64,000 nt of DNA from Ramlibacter paludis (GCF_022012305.1 NZ_JAKLTM010000004.1:124001-188000), one strand, 5' to 3'; shown: positions 44,215-53,635, numbered from the stretch's first letter. Translations and numbers: made by a program. Notes: generated by a model not told the origin, from the letters alone.

Positions 44215-44652
44215 ATGCTCCGCTCCCCACTCGCCCTCCTCCTCGCCTCCCTCCTCACGGCCACCCTCGCCCAAGCCGCCCCCGACCCCGCCCTTCTCGG
44301 CTGCTGGCGCTCCACCAGCATCGTCCTGCACCTGCAGGACGGCTCGAAGACCGAAGACCGCTCCGGCCGCTGCACCCTGAACTTCAAGGACGACCAGTTC
44401 GAGTCGCAGTGCGGCGCCGCGAAGTCGCTGGCGTCGACGTACAAGTACGAGATCGTGCGGCCCAACGTCTACAAGGCGACCATGACGGGCAGCACCTTCA
44501 GCACCCAGCTGCTCGGCTCGACGCGCGAATATGAATACCAGGTCGACGGCGAGCGGCTGCTGCTCGTCACGCGGCCGCCCACGGCAACGCCTCCACCGCC
44601 CGGCGCCACGGTGAAAGTGGAATCCGAATCGACGCGCATCCCCTGCCCATGA
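44215..44652 (+). CDS. Secreted protein of unknown function
   Basis: A 145-residue protein with a signal peptide (LALLLASLLTATLAQAAP). The mature part PALLGCWRSTSIVLHLQDGS, then TLNFKDDQFESQCG suggests a small lipocalin-like barrel with a disulphide. A Pro-rich segment is near the end. GC content returns to normal here. It overlaps the next gene by four bases. Confidence 0.7.
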   Translation: MLRSPLALLLASLLTATLAQAAPDPALLGCWRSTSIVLHLQDGSKTEDRSGRCTLNFKDDQFESQCGAAKSLASTYKYEIVRPNVYKATMTGSTFSTQLLGSTREYEYQVDGERLLLVTRPPTATPPPPGATVKVESESTRIPCP

Positions 44653-45353
44653 CTCACGACGGACTCGCCGCCCTCGACGCGCGCCTGGCCGGCCAGGAGA
44701 GCAAGCGCTGGGACGATTTCTATGCCAACCGCGCGCGGCCGGTCCCGTTCTTCCCGGGCCTTCCCGACGAGAACCTGGCCGAGTGGCTGGCGAACGGCAC
44801 GATCGGCGCCGGCGGGCGCGCCCTCGACCTCGGTTGCGGCAACGGGCGCAACGCCATCTGCCTCGCCCGCCATGGCTTCCGCGTCGACGGGGTCGACTAC
44901 TCGGAGACCGCCCTGGCCTGGGCCCGGGAACGCGCGCGCGAGGCCGGTGCCGAGGTCGACTTCCGCTGCGCCTCGGTGTTCGACGCCGCGCTCGAACCCG
45001 GCGCCTACGGCTTCGTCTACGACTCCGGCTGCTTCCACCACATCGCGCCGCACCGCCGCCAGCAATACATCGCACTGGCCGCACGGACGCTCAAGCCGGG
45101 CGGCTGGTTCGGCATGACCTGCTTCCGGCCCGAAGGCGGCAGCGGCTACACCGACGACGAGGTCTACGAACGCAACTCGCTGGGCGGCGGGCTCGGCTAC
45201 ACGGAGCAGCATTTGCGCGACCATTGGGCATCCGCATGCGACGTTCGGCTCGTGCGGCAGATGAAGGAGCAGCCGGCGGACAGCGCCTTCTTCGGCAAGG
45301 ATTTCCTCTGGGTGCTGCTGGCACGCAAGCCGGCCGAAGGCGCATCCGCGTGA
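44649..45353 (+). CDS. SAM-dependent methyltransferase
   Basis: A 234-residue class I methyltransferase. Motif I is GRALDLGCGNGRNAICLARH, followed by VDGVDYSETALAWARERA, and YDSGCFHHIAPHRRQQYIAL in the motif IV-V region. The N-terminal KRWDDFYANRARPVPFFPG is like tellurite/thiopurine-type TehB relatives. The substrate is unknown. Confidence 0.9.
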   Translation: MTHDGLAALDARLAGQESKRWDDFYANRARPVPFFPGLPDENLAEWLANGTIGAGGRALDLGCGNGRNAICLARHGFRVDGVDYSETALAWARERAREAGAEVDFRCASVFDAALEPGAYGFVYDSGCFHHIAPHRRQQYIALAARTLKPGGWFGMTCFRPEGGSGYTDDEVYERNSLGGGLGYTEQHLRDHWASACDVRLVRQMKEQPADSAFFGKDFLWVLLARKPAEGASA

Positions 45354-45895
45354 GCTTCGCCGGCTGGGCCCTCGCCGCCCTGGCCGCCTTCGTGGCCAAC
45401 ACGGCCTGGTTCGCCCTCGCGCGGGCGCGGCCGGTCGGCCGCTTCAAGGTGACGCGCGACGATGGCGTGCTGTTCGACTTCGCCACCAGCACCGGCACTT
45501 TCAGCATCAACCCGCGCGCCCAGGTGCTCACGTACACGCGGGGCGGGCAACGCGGCTCGCTCAAGTTCTCCGACATCAAGGGCCTGGCCTATCGCTTCGA
45601 TGCCGACTACGCCCTGCTGGAGGAGATGTTCTTCGGCTTCAACCTCGCCGACATGCTGCCCCGCTACCACGACACGATCGATTGGTTCGCCATCGCCGCC
45701 GTCACGCACGACGGCCGGCGCATCCCGCTGTTCCTGAGCGGACGCTACCAGCAGCGGGAGTTCTTGCTGGGGTGGTACATCGAACTGCAGGAGTGGCTGC
45801 TCGAGCGGCTCGGCCTCCTCAAGGACGTCGAGGCGCAGAGCCGGACCGCGCTCGACGCGATCGGCGCGCACACCGGCAGTCCCCCATTGTTGTGA
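45350..45895 (+). CDS. Membrane-anchored protein of unknown function
   Basis: A 181-residue protein from GTG at 45350, overlapping the methyltransferase stop. One N-terminal TM (WALAALAAFVANTAWFALAR) leads to a soluble domain with FDFATSTGTFSINPRAQVLT and GSLKFSDIKGLAYRFD. I recognise no family. Confidence 0.65.
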   Translation: MSFAGWALAALAAFVANTAWFALARARPVGRFKVTRDDGVLFDFATSTGTFSINPRAQVLTYTRGGQRGSLKFSDIKGLAYRFDADYALLEEMFFGFNLADMLPRYHDTIDWFAIAAVTHDGRRIPLFLSGRYQQREFLLGWYIELQEWLLERLGLLKDVEAQSRTALDAIGAHTGSPPLL

Positions 45896-45914
45896 TCCCA
45901 GCCTTCCCACCACG

Positions 45915-46871
45915 ATGAACAAGCTTTCCGTCCTCCTCGTCCTCCTGGCAGCGAACACCCAGGCATCCTGGGCAGCCGACGAGATTCCGCTCGGGTTCGC
46001 CTGGCCCGACGGCTTGCGGGCCACCGTCCACCAGGTGAAGTCCAAGACGAAGGACCCCGGCACGCCAGGAGCACAGACCACGCAGGTGGCCATGACCTAT
46101 CCGATGACCGCGGCGCGCAACGACAAGGGCTTCGTCGTCACCTTCGGCAAGCTGGCCTTCGAAGACAGCTTGCTCGCCTCGATGGCGCCTGCGGAACGCG
46201 TGCAGTTCGAGACGATGACGCAGGCCGGCCTGCCTGCGATGCAGGTTTCCCCCGCCGGCGAATTCCTGGCCATCCACGACCTGCCGCTGTTCCGGGCCAC
46301 GCTGCGCGCCGCCATGCTGCCCCTGGCGCCCAAGGGCGACGCCACGCTCGACCGGTTCATGGAGCAGTTCGTGTCCGAGCCGCTCCTCACCGGGCTGGCG
46401 GCCAACGACTGGGGGCTGATCGTCGGCAACTGGGCCGGCAACCAGCTCGAACCCGGCGCGACCTACCGCGCCAGCTACAGCGCCGCGCTGCCGCTCGTCT
46501 CCGGTCCCGCCATCAAGATGGTGGCCCGGTTCACCCTCGTGCGCAGCCTGCCTTGCACGCGGGGCGGGGTCGCGCGCGACTGCGTGGAGCTGGAAATGAA
46601 CACGGTGCCAGATGCCGCGGACATGGCGCGCGCCATCCAGGACTGGATGAAAGCTCTCGCGTCCGACGCCACCGCCCAGGTCCGGCAACCGGAGGTGAAG
46701 GACCTGGACCTGCGCACGTCGCTGCGCCTGGTGACCGAGCGAGCCACGCTCATTCCCCACAACTACACCTACTCCAAGTTCACCCGCATGACCGTGAACG
46801 CGGACGGCAAGGAACAGGTCTCCGCGCAGGAGGAGAAGGCCACCGTCCGCTACAGCTACGATGGGACCTAG
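45915..46871 (+). CDS. Secreted protein of unknown function
   Basis: A 318-residue protein with signal peptide MNKLSVLLVLLAANTQASWA. The mature domain includes VAMTYPMTAARNDKGFVVTF and LTGLAANDWGLIVGNWAGNQ, a pattern found in unannotated periplasmic proteins. Two cysteines (PCTRGGVARDC) probably bond. Nineteen bases separate it from the previous gene. Confidence 0.7.
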   Translation: MNKLSVLLVLLAANTQASWAADEIPLGFAWPDGLRATVHQVKSKTKDPGTPGAQTTQVAMTYPMTAARNDKGFVVTFGKLAFEDSLLASMAPAERVQFETMTQAGLPAMQVSPAGEFLAIHDLPLFRATLRAAMLPLAPKGDATLDRFMEQFVSEPLLTGLAANDWGLIVGNWAGNQLEPGATYRASYSAALPLVSGPAIKMVARFTLVRSLPCTRGGVARDCVELEMNTVPDAADMARAIQDWMKALASDATAQVRQPEVKDLDLRTSLRLVTERATLIPHNYTYSKFTRMTVNADGKEQVSAQEEKATVRYSYDGT

Positions 46872-46951
46872 GTCCAACGCGGGCGGGGCTGCCTGCCGGC
46901 CACCTCTGCGTCTATGATGCCCCGGGCGCTGAACGCCCAGGAGTGACCGCC

Positions 46952-47764
46952 ATGGACTTCACCTCGCTGCAAGCCTTCGTCTCCGCCACGCTGCTCACGC
47001 TGGCCATCAAGGTCCTTGCGGCCATCGCGTTCTGGGTGGTGGGGCGCTGGATCATCCGCCGCGTGGTCGCGCTGACGCGCGCGGGCATGGAGCGCGGCAA
47101 GCTCGATGCGACCCTGGTGCGCTACCTGGGCGCGATCCTCGGCGTGCTGCTGAACATCGCCCTGGTGCTGGGCATCCTCGGCTACTTCGGGGTGCAGACG
47201 ACCTCCTTCGCGGCGCTGCTGGCCGGCGCGGGCGTGGCGATCGGCGCGGCCTGGAGCGGGCTGCTGGGCAACTTCGCGGCCGGCGCCTTCATGCTGGTGC
47301 TGCGGCCCTTCCAGGTGGGCGACGTGGTCACCGCCGGCGGGGTCACGGGCACCGTGCACGAGCTCGGCCTGTTCGGCACGACGCTGATCACGCTCGACAA
47401 CGTGATGACCATCGTCGGCAACGGCAAGATCTTCGGCGACACCATCCAGAACTATTCGGCGCTGCCGGTGCGGCGCGTCGACCGCACGGCGCAGCTGGCC
47501 GGCGGGGTCGACATCGCGGAGGCTTCGCAACGTCTGCGGGCGGCGCTGGCGGCGATCCCCAACGTCGTGTCCAGCCCCGCGCCGGAGGTGGCCGTGCTGG
47601 ACATGAACGGACTGGGCCCGGTGCTGGCGGTGCGGCCGTACACGGCCCAGCAGCACTATCCCCAGGTCTGGTCGGACACGAACGAGGCGATCCTGCGCGT
47701 CGCGCGCGAAGCCGGCTGGCCGGCGCCCACGCCGACCACCATCACGCGTGTGGTGAACGGCTGA
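46952..47764 (+). CDS. Small-conductance mechanosensitive channel (MscS family)
   Basis: A 270-residue inner-membrane channel that opens under membrane tension. The pore-lining TM3 is LLAGAGVAIGAAWSGLLGNF followed by GAFMLVLRPFQVGDVVTAGG, the start of the beta domain, and LITLDNVMTIVGNGKIFGD. Three TMs and the normal MscS length are seen. Confidence 0.94.
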   Translation: MDFTSLQAFVSATLLTLAIKVLAAIAFWVVGRWIIRRVVALTRAGMERGKLDATLVRYLGAILGVLLNIALVLGILGYFGVQTTSFAALLAGAGVAIGAAWSGLLGNFAAGAFMLVLRPFQVGDVVTAGGVTGTVHELGLFGTTLITLDNVMTIVGNGKIFGDTIQNYSALPVRRVDRTAQLAGGVDIAEASQRLRAALAAIPNVVSSPAPEVAVLDMNGLGPVLAVRPYTAQQHYPQVWSDTNEAILRVAREAGWPAPTPTTITRVVNG

Positions 47765-47807
47765 CGCCGGCCGCGCGAAATGCGCAGGAAAGCACCAGAA
47801 TGGGGGC

Positions 47808-48365
47808 ATGGAACTGGTCTGGCCCTCGCTTGCCCACCTGCCCGCGTACGTGGCGGCGCTGGAGCGCGGCTGGACGCCCGACAACGAGCGCGGGCGCGCG
47901 GCGGCCGAAGACGAACTGGTCCGCATCGAGGCCAGCCCGAGCAACTTCATCGCCAGCCTGGTCGACCTCCAGGGCAGCGGCGGCCCGGTGCAGCTGCCCG
48001 ACGGCACGCTGGTACCGCGTCTGCCCGGCTACCGCAAGTGGATCTGGGACGGCACCTTCTGCGGCAGCATCAACCTGCGCTGGTCTCCCGAGGGCAGCAC
48101 CCTCCCCTGGTACTGCCTGGGCCACGTCGGCTACTCGGTGGTGCCGTGGAAGCAGCGCCGGGGCTATGCGACCGAAGCCCTGAGCCTGCTGCTCGACGAA
48201 GCGCGCGAGCGCGGGCTGCCGCACGTGGAGCTCACCACCGATGACGGCAACCTGGCGTCGCAGCGCGTGATCCATGCCAATGGCGGCGCGCTGCTCGGCG
48301 CGGAGGAGAAGCCGCAGGCGTTTCGCGGCGGCAAGTTGCTGCGGTTCCGGATCACGCTGGCCTGA
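47808..48365 (+). CDS. GNAT family acetyltransferase
   Basis: A 185-residue protein with the RimJ-like layout: GHVGYSVVPWKQRRGYATEA is the acetyl-CoA site and VELTTDDGNLASQRVIHANG the closing helix. The N-terminal half is longer than in minimal GNATs (SLAHLPAYVAALERGWTPDN). Substrate unknown. Confidence 0.9.
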   Translation: MELVWPSLAHLPAYVAALERGWTPDNERGRAAAEDELVRIEASPSNFIASLVDLQGSGGPVQLPDGTLVPRLPGYRKWIWDGTFCGSINLRWSPEGSTLPWYCLGHVGYSVVPWKQRRGYATEALSLLLDEARERGLPHVELTTDDGNLASQRVIHANGGALLGAEEKPQAFRGGKLLRFRITLA

Positions 48366-48371
48366 GGGCCG

Positions 48372-49343
48372 TCAATCCGCGGTGATGCCGGCCGCCTTGA
48401 TCGTCTTGGCCCAGAACTCCGTCTCGCGCTTCACCACGGCCTCCAGCGCCGCCGGCGGCAGGTAGCGCAGTTCGATCCCGGCTGCGTCGGCGCGGGTCTT
48501 CGTCTCGGGCTGCTCCAGCGCGGTCTTGATCGCGGCACTGAGCTTGTTGACCACGTCCGGCGGCGTGCCGGCCGGCGCGAAGATCGCGACCCAGGCTTCC
48601 AGCTCGAAACCCTTCAGGCCGGCCTCCGTGGTAGTCGGCACGTTGGGCAAGCCCGGATGCCGCGTCTTGCCCGTCACCGCGAACCCTTTCAGCTTGCCCG
48701 CCTGCACGTGCTGCATCACCGAGGGCGGCGTCGTCATGAAGACCTGCACCTGCCCCGACAGCACGTCCTGGATCGCCGGACCGGAGCCGCGATAAGGGAT
48801 GTGGACCATGCTGGTGCCGGTCTGCGACTTGAACATCTCGGTGCCGATGTGCGACAGCGATCCGTTGCCCTGCGAGGCATAGCTCACCTTGCCCGGGTTC
48901 TTCTTCAGGTAGGCGATGAATTCCGCCAGCGTGTTCGCGGGCACCGAAGGATGCGCTGCGATCACGTTGGTGGCCACCGTCACCATCGCCACCGGCGCCA
49001 GGTCCTTCTGCGCCCAGGGCAGCTTGGGCGTGAGCGACGGGTTGCCCACGTGGTACGCCGAATAGGACGTGAGCAGCGTGTAGCCGTCGGCCGGCGCGCG
49101 CGCGACCATGCCGTAGGCCACGTTGCCGCTGCCGCCGCCGCGGTTGTCGACCACCACGGTCTGGTTCAGCACCTTCTGCAGCGGGTCGGCCACGAGGCGG
49201 GCCGAGGTGTCGACCAGGCCGCCCGGCGGGTTCGGCACCACCAGCGTGATCGGCTTGCTCGGGTAGGCGCCTTGCGCCAAGGCGAGGCCGGCCGAGAGGA
49301 GCGCCGCGGTGCAGGCGGCGCGGCGAAGGCTGCGAATATTCAT
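48372..49343 (-). CDS. Bug/TctC family tripartite tricarboxylate receptor protein
   Basis: A 323-residue receptor with a signal peptide (RAACTAALLSAGLALAQG), YPSKPITLVVPNPPGGLVDT as the family opening and NQTVVVDNRGGGSGNVAYG. It overlaps the CoA-transferase gene by four bases (ATGA), a pairing repeated often in Burkholderiales, suggesting that the bound acid is activated to a CoA ester. Confidence 0.93.
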   Translation of the reverse strand: MNIRSLRRAACTAALLSAGLALAQGAYPSKPITLVVPNPPGGLVDTSARLVADPLQKVLNQTVVVDNRGGGSGNVAYGMVARAPADGYTLLTSYSAYHVGNPSLTPKLPWAQKDLAPVAMVTVATNVIAAHPSVPANTLAEFIAYLKKNPGKVSYASQGNGSLSHIGTEMFKSQTGTSMVHIPYRGSGPAIQDVLSGQVQVFMTTPPSVMQHVQAGKLKGFAVTGKTRHPGLPNVPTTTEAGLKGFELEAWVAIFAPAGTPPDVVNKLSAAIKTALEQPETKTRADAAGIELRYLPPAALEAVVKRETEFWAKTIKAAGITAD

Positions 49344-50554
49344 GTCCGTTCCCCCTTGATCACGCCGCGGCTCCTGAGCCCGGCAATCTGTTCCTCGCTC
49401 AGGCCCAACTCGCGCATCACGGCGTCGGTGTCCTGGCCGAGGTCGGGCGCGTTGCGGCGGTGGCCGCCCGGCGTGCGCGAGAGCTTGGGCACGATGCCGG
49501 GCACCGTCAACACGTCGCCGCTGGCCAGCTTCAATTGCTGCAGCATGCCGCGCGCGGCGTAGTGCGGATCGGCCGCGATGTCGGCGATGGTGTAGATGCG
49601 GCCGGCCGGCACGCTGGCCGCGTCCAGCGCCTTCAGCACTTCGTCGACGCTGCGGCTCGCGGTCCAGGCGCCGATGGCGGCGTCGATCTCGTCGACGCGC
49701 TGCACGCGGCCGGCGTTGTCGGCCAGCGCGGGATCATTGCCCAGGTCGTCGCGGCCTATGGTGGCCATCAGGCGCTTGTAGATGCTGTCGCCGTTACCCG
49801 CCACCAGCGCATAGCCGTCGCGGCACAGGTAGGCGTTGCTGGGCGCGATGCCGGGCAGCGCGCTGCCGCCCGGGCCGCGCACCGCACCGAAGGCGCTGTA
49901 TTCGGGCAGCAGGCTTTCCATGCAGTTGAAGACGGCCTCGTACAGCGCCACGTCCACCACCTGGCCGCGGCCGGAGCGCTCGCGCTCGTGCAGGGCCAGC
50001 AGGATGCCGATCACGCCGTGCAGCGCCGCCAGCGTGTCGCCGATGCTCACGCCCACGCGCACCGGCACGCGCCCCGGCTCCGCCGTCAGGTGCCGGAGGC
50101 CGCCCATGGCCTCGCCGACCACGCCGAAGCCGGGGCGGTCGCGGTAGGGACCGGTCTGGCCGTAGCCGCTGATGCGCAGGACGATGAGGCGCGGGTTCGC
50201 TTCCAGCAGCTGCGCGGGGTCGAGGTTCCAGCCTTCGAGCGCGCCGGGGCGGAAGTTCTCGACGATCACGTCGGCCTCGGCGGCGAGCTTGCGGAGGAAG
50301 TCCTGCGCTTCGGCGTTGCGCAGGTCCAGCGCCACCGAGCGCTTGTTGCGCGACTGGACCTGCCACCAGACCGAGGTGCCGTTCTTCAGCAGCCGCCAGT
50401 TGCGCAGCGGGTCGCCCACGCCGGGCGGCTCGATCTTGATGACTTCGGCGCCGAAGTCGCCGAGCGTCTTGGCGGCAAACGGCCCGGCAATGAGCTGGCC
50501 CATTTCCAGGACCTTGAGGCCGGCCAGGGGGCCGGCGGGGGTTGGCGTCTCCAT
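49340..50554 (-). CDS. CaiB/BaiF family CoA-transferase
   Basis: A 404-residue enzyme moving CoA between carboxylic acids. GQLIAGPFAAKTLGDFGAEV, IKIEPPGVGDPLRNW and SRNKRSVALDLRN are classic N-terminal motifs. In Frc and CaiB the catalytic aspartate sits in a GYDxxxQA-like motif; here the corresponding stretch is RPGFGVVGEAMGG, with Gly at that place, as in many members of this subfamily. Mechanism is therefore uncertain. Confidence 0.92.
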   Translation of the reverse strand: METPTPAGPLAGLKVLEMGQLIAGPFAAKTLGDFGAEVIKIEPPGVGDPLRNWRLLKNGTSVWWQVQSRNKRSVALDLRNAEAQDFLRKLAAEADVIVENFRPGALEGWNLDPAQLLEANPRLIVLRISGYGQTGPYRDRPGFGVVGEAMGGLRHLTAEPGRVPVRVGVSIGDTLAALHGVIGILLALHERERSGRGQVVDVALYEAVFNCMESLLPEYSAFGAVRGPGGSALPGIAPSNAYLCRDGYALVAGNGDSIYKRLMATIGRDDLGNDPALADNAGRVQRVDEIDAAIGAWTASRSVDEVLKALDAASVPAGRIYTIADIAADPHYAARGMLQQLKLASGDVLTVPGIVPKLSRTPGGHRRNAPDLGQDTDAVMRELGLSEEQIAGLRSRGVIKGERT

Positions 50555-50587
50555 GGTGCGAGAGTTTGCGCCAGGGGATGGGTTTGT

Positions 50588-50724
50588 GTCATCCCCGCGC
50601 CTCCCATGTCATCCTCGCGCCCCCACGTCATCCCCGCGCAGGCGGGGACCCAGGGCATCCGGGCCGCGCGCCGCAGCGCGCAGTCCATGCGGGCGCTCTG
50701 GGTTCCCGCCTTCGCGGGAATGAC
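50588..50724. repeat. Repeat cluster with long inverted arms
   Basis: Three copies of GTCATCC(C/T)CGCG start at 50588, 50608 and 50627. From 50627 to 50653 and 50698 to 50724 two 27-base arms are inverted copies with three mismatches. The inner part carries a smaller GCGCGC hairpin. This is the GTCATTCCCGCG-type intergenic repeat common in Burkholderiales. Confidence 0.75.
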
Positions 50725-50733
50725 GGGGCCGCT

Positions 50734-51069
50734 TCAGTTCTGCGCCACCAGCGCCGCCAACACCACGAGATGCTCCGCCACCGGTGCCAGCTTGCCCGCG
50801 CGCGACGCCCCCGGCTGCGCCAGCAGCACATCGAGCTGGTCCTCGATGCCGCGCGCGGTGTCGCCGATCTCGCGCAGCCCGAAGGTGCCGCAGGAGCCGG
50901 CGAGCTTGTGCACCACGCGGTGCAGCTCGCACAGCGGGATCTCGTCGTCGGGGTTGGCCAGCGCGGCCTGCAGGTGGGCCTGCGCCTCGCGCACGCGCTC
51001 GGGCAACTGGCGCGCGAAGTCCGCGCGGAACTGCTCCATCGCCAGCTGGAAGTCGGCGCCGCCGCTCAT
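50734..51069 (-). CDS. Hpt domain protein
   Basis: A 111-residue four-helix phosphotransfer protein. HRVVHKLAGSCGTFGLREIG has the phosphorylatable histidine (in HKLAG). It passes phosphate between response regulators in a phosphorelay. No kinase is beside it; the single-domain regulator at 24.9 kb is a remote candidate only. An unknown gene lies 19 bases upstream. Confidence 0.9.
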   Translation of the reverse strand: MSGGADFQLAMEQFRADFARQLPERVREAQAHLQAALANPDDEIPLCELHRVVHKLAGSCGTFGLREIGDTARGIEDQLDVLLAQPGASRAGKLAPVAEHLVVLAALVAQN

Positions 51070-51088
51070 TGGCAGGGCCCGCAGGACC

Positions 51089-51685
51089 TCAGTCCTCGCC
51101 CATGTGCAGCCAGTCCGTCTCCGGCATGGTCTGCATGAAGGCCATCACGTTCTCCAGCACGCCCTGGGCCTCGGCCCATTCGATGTGCTCGCGGAACAGC
51201 AGGCGCTTGGTCAGCGGCGCGGTCTTGCTCCAGGCCGCGCCCAGCGGCGGCACCGGCGGCTTCTGCTCGCCGCGCGGCGTCTTGCGCGCAGGCAGCAGGC
51301 CGTGCAGTTCCTGCCAGCGCTCGGCGCGCGGGCAGACGCGGTTGTTGCGGCGCGCGACCAGCATGGCGCCGTCGAGGGTGAACAGCTGCGGCTCGGCGAC
51401 GCGCTTGCGCGGCGGCGCCTTCAGCGCCGAGGCCGGCTGCGTCTTGGCCCAGGCCTGGTCTTCCGACGGCGGGCGCTGGTCACGGGTGGCGGGCGCCGTG
51501 TCGGCAAAGCGGTTCTCGTGCTGCTGGTTCACCTCGGACCACAGCGCCCAGACCGACTCGCCGCTGCGCTCGATGGCCTCCGCAGCGGGAATCTTGTCGC
51601 CCAGCGCATAGGGCAGGTCGAACTCGGAGTCCGGTTTGCGCGTTGGCGGCGGCGTCTTGGAATTCTTGGGATCGGGGTTCGCCAT
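51089..51685 (-). CDS. Conserved protein of unknown function
   Basis: A 198-residue protein with a hydrophilic, Pro/Lys-rich N-terminus and two ordered-looking blocks: SVWALWSEVNQQHENRFADT and LLFREHIEWAEAQGVLENVM with the end MPETDWLHMGED. The start ATG at 51685 is chosen over a longer frame. It is probably co-transcribed with the Hpt gene 19 bases downstream and may act with it. Confidence 0.65.
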   Translation of the reverse strand: MANPDPKNSKTPPPTRKPDSEFDLPYALGDKIPAAEAIERSGESVWALWSEVNQQHENRFADTAPATRDQRPPSEDQAWAKTQPASALKAPPRKRVAEPQLFTLDGAMLVARRNNRVCPRAERWQELHGLLPARKTPRGEQKPPVPPLGAAWSKTAPLTKRLLFREHIEWAEAQGVLENVMAFMQTMPETDWLHMGED

Positions 51686-51853
51686 TTGTTCTGACTGTAA
51701 TAGCTCCGCGCGGCCGGACACCGCAAGGCGTCAGCAACCGTAAGCCGCACTGGGAAACTCCCTAAGCCTAGGGCCTGCGCGGGCTGTGCTTACACACAGG
51801 CCGCACGCTTTCGTGAAATAAGTCGGGATTCGGGGCCTGACTACACTCGCCCG

Positions 51854-53635
51854 ATGGTTACACCCGCCAGCGCCCCCCTCCCCGCGAAGTCGCCGCAATC
51901 GCTTTCCGGGCTGCTGCCTTTCCTGCGGCCCTACTGGGGGCGCATCGCGCTGGCCGTGTTGTTCCTGCTGCTGGCGGCCGTGGCGATGCTGGTGTTTCCG
52001 ATCGCGCTGCGCGGAATGATCGACGGCGGCCTGTCCGCCAACCCCGGCGAGCGGCTGGTGGCCCTGCGCACCCACTTCCTGGAACTGTTCGGCGTCGCGG
52101 TGCTGCTGGGCCTGGCGTCGGCTGCGCGCTTCTACCAAGTGAGCTGGCTGGGCGAGCGCGTCACCGCCGACCTGCGCAACGCCGTCTATGCCCACGTGCT
52201 GCAGCAAAGCCCGGAGTTCTTCGAAAGCACGCAGACCGGCGAAGTGCTCTCCCGCCTGACCACCGACACCACCTTGGTGCAGACGGTGATCGGCTCCTCC
52301 TTCTCGCTGGGCCTGCGCAACCTGGTGATGGGCGTCGGCGCGCTGGGCATGCTGGTGGTGACGCACCCTTATGTGATGACGCAGGTGCTGCTGGTCGTGC
52401 TGCTGGTGGTGCTGCCGGCGATGTGGTTCGGCCGGCGCGTGCGCAAGCTCTCGCGCGCCAGCCAGGACCGGGTGGCGGATTCCAGCGCCATCGCCGCCGA
52501 GGTGCTGAACGCCATCCCGGTGGTGCAAAGCTACGCGGCGGAAACGCGCGAGGCGCAACGCTTCGACGACGCCACCGAGAACGCCTTCCGCACCGGCATC
52601 CGCCGCACCAAGGCGCGCGCGGCGCTGGTGGCCTTCGTCATCATCGCCAACGCGGCGCTGATGCTGTGGGGCCTGTTCCAGGGCACGCAGGCGGTGCTGC
52701 GCGGCGACCTGAGCGCCGGGCAGCTCGGGCAGGCCGCGCTCTACGTCGGCATCTTCGCGGGCGCGATCGCGATCCTGGGCGAGGTCTACGGCGACCTGCT
52801 GCGCGCGGCCGGCGCCACCGAACGCCTGATGGAGTTGCTGGCGAGCCGTTCGCCCGTGGCCTCGCCCGCGGCGCCGGTGCCGGCGCCGCCGTCCTGTGTC
52901 GGCAGCACGGTGGACTTCCGCGGCGTGCGCTTCCACTACCCGTCGCGCCCGGCCACGCCGGCGCTCGCGGACTTCGACCTGCAGGTGCGGCCCGGCGAGA
53001 CCGTGGCGCTGGTCGGCCCGAGCGGCGCCGGCAAGACCACCGTGTTCCAGCTGCTGCTGCGTTTCTACGATCCGCAGCAGGGCGACGTGATGGTCGACGG
53101 CGTCGCGATCCGCGACCTGAAGCTGCAGGACCTGCGCGCGCGCATCGGCCTGGTGCCGCAGGAGCCGGTGATCTTCTCGGCCTCGGCGCTGGAGAACATC
53201 CGCTACGGGCGGCCGGAGGCGAGCGACGAGGAGGTGATGGCGGCGGCGCGCGGCGCGTTCGCGCACGACTTCCTCACCGCGCTGCCCGAGGGCTACGGCA
53301 CCTTCCTGGGTGAGCGCGGCGTGCGCCTGTCGGGGGGGCAGCGGCAGCGCGTGGCGATCGCGCGGGCGATGCTGAAGAATCCGCCGCTGCTGCTGCTGGA
53401 CGAAGCGACGAGCGCGCTGGATGCCGAGAGCGAGCGGATGGTGCAGGCGGCGCTGGAGTCGGCGATGCAAGGGCGCACGACGCTGGTGATCGCGCACCGG
53501 CTGGCGACGGTGCAGAAGGCCGACCGCATCGTGGTGCTGGTCCACGGGCGCATCGTCGAATCGGGGAAGCACGAGGAACTGGTGGAGGCCGGCGGGGTTT
53601 ATGCGCGGCTGGCGGCGCTGCAGTTCATGGACTAG
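51854..53635 (+). CDS. MsbA-like ABC exporter (fused membrane and ATPase domains)
   Basis: A 593-residue half-transporter with six TMs in residues 30-310 (AVLFLLLAAVAMLVFPIALR, LMLWGLFQGTQAVLRGD region) and an ATPase domain from about 355: Walker A VGPSGAGKTT, Q-loop RIGLVPQEPVIFS, signature LSGGQRQR, Walker B LLLLDEATSALD, H-loop VIAHRLATV. It probably exports lipid A precursors, lipids or drugs. The stop lies in a large palindrome. Confidence 0.93.
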   Translation: MVTPASAPLPAKSPQSLSGLLPFLRPYWGRIALAVLFLLLAAVAMLVFPIALRGMIDGGLSANPGERLVALRTHFLELFGVAVLLGLASAARFYQVSWLGERVTADLRNAVYAHVLQQSPEFFESTQTGEVLSRLTTDTTLVQTVIGSSFSLGLRNLVMGVGALGMLVVTHPYVMTQVLLVVLLVVLPAMWFGRRVRKLSRASQDRVADSSAIAAEVLNAIPVVQSYAAETREAQRFDDATENAFRTGIRRTKARAALVAFVIIANAALMLWGLFQGTQAVLRGDLSAGQLGQAALYVGIFAGAIAILGEVYGDLLRAAGATERLMELLASRSPVASPAAPVPAPPSCVGSTVDFRGVRFHYPSRPATPALADFDLQVRPGETVALVGPSGAGKTTVFQLLLRFYDPQQGDVMVDGVAIRDLKLQDLRARIGLVPQEPVIFSASALENIRYGRPEASDEEVMAAARGAFAHDFLTALPEGYGTFLGERGVRLSGGQRQRVAIARAMLKNPPLLLLDEATSALDAESERMVQAALESAMQGRTTLVIAHRLATVQKADRIVVLVHGRIVESGKHEELVEAGGVYARLAALQFMD

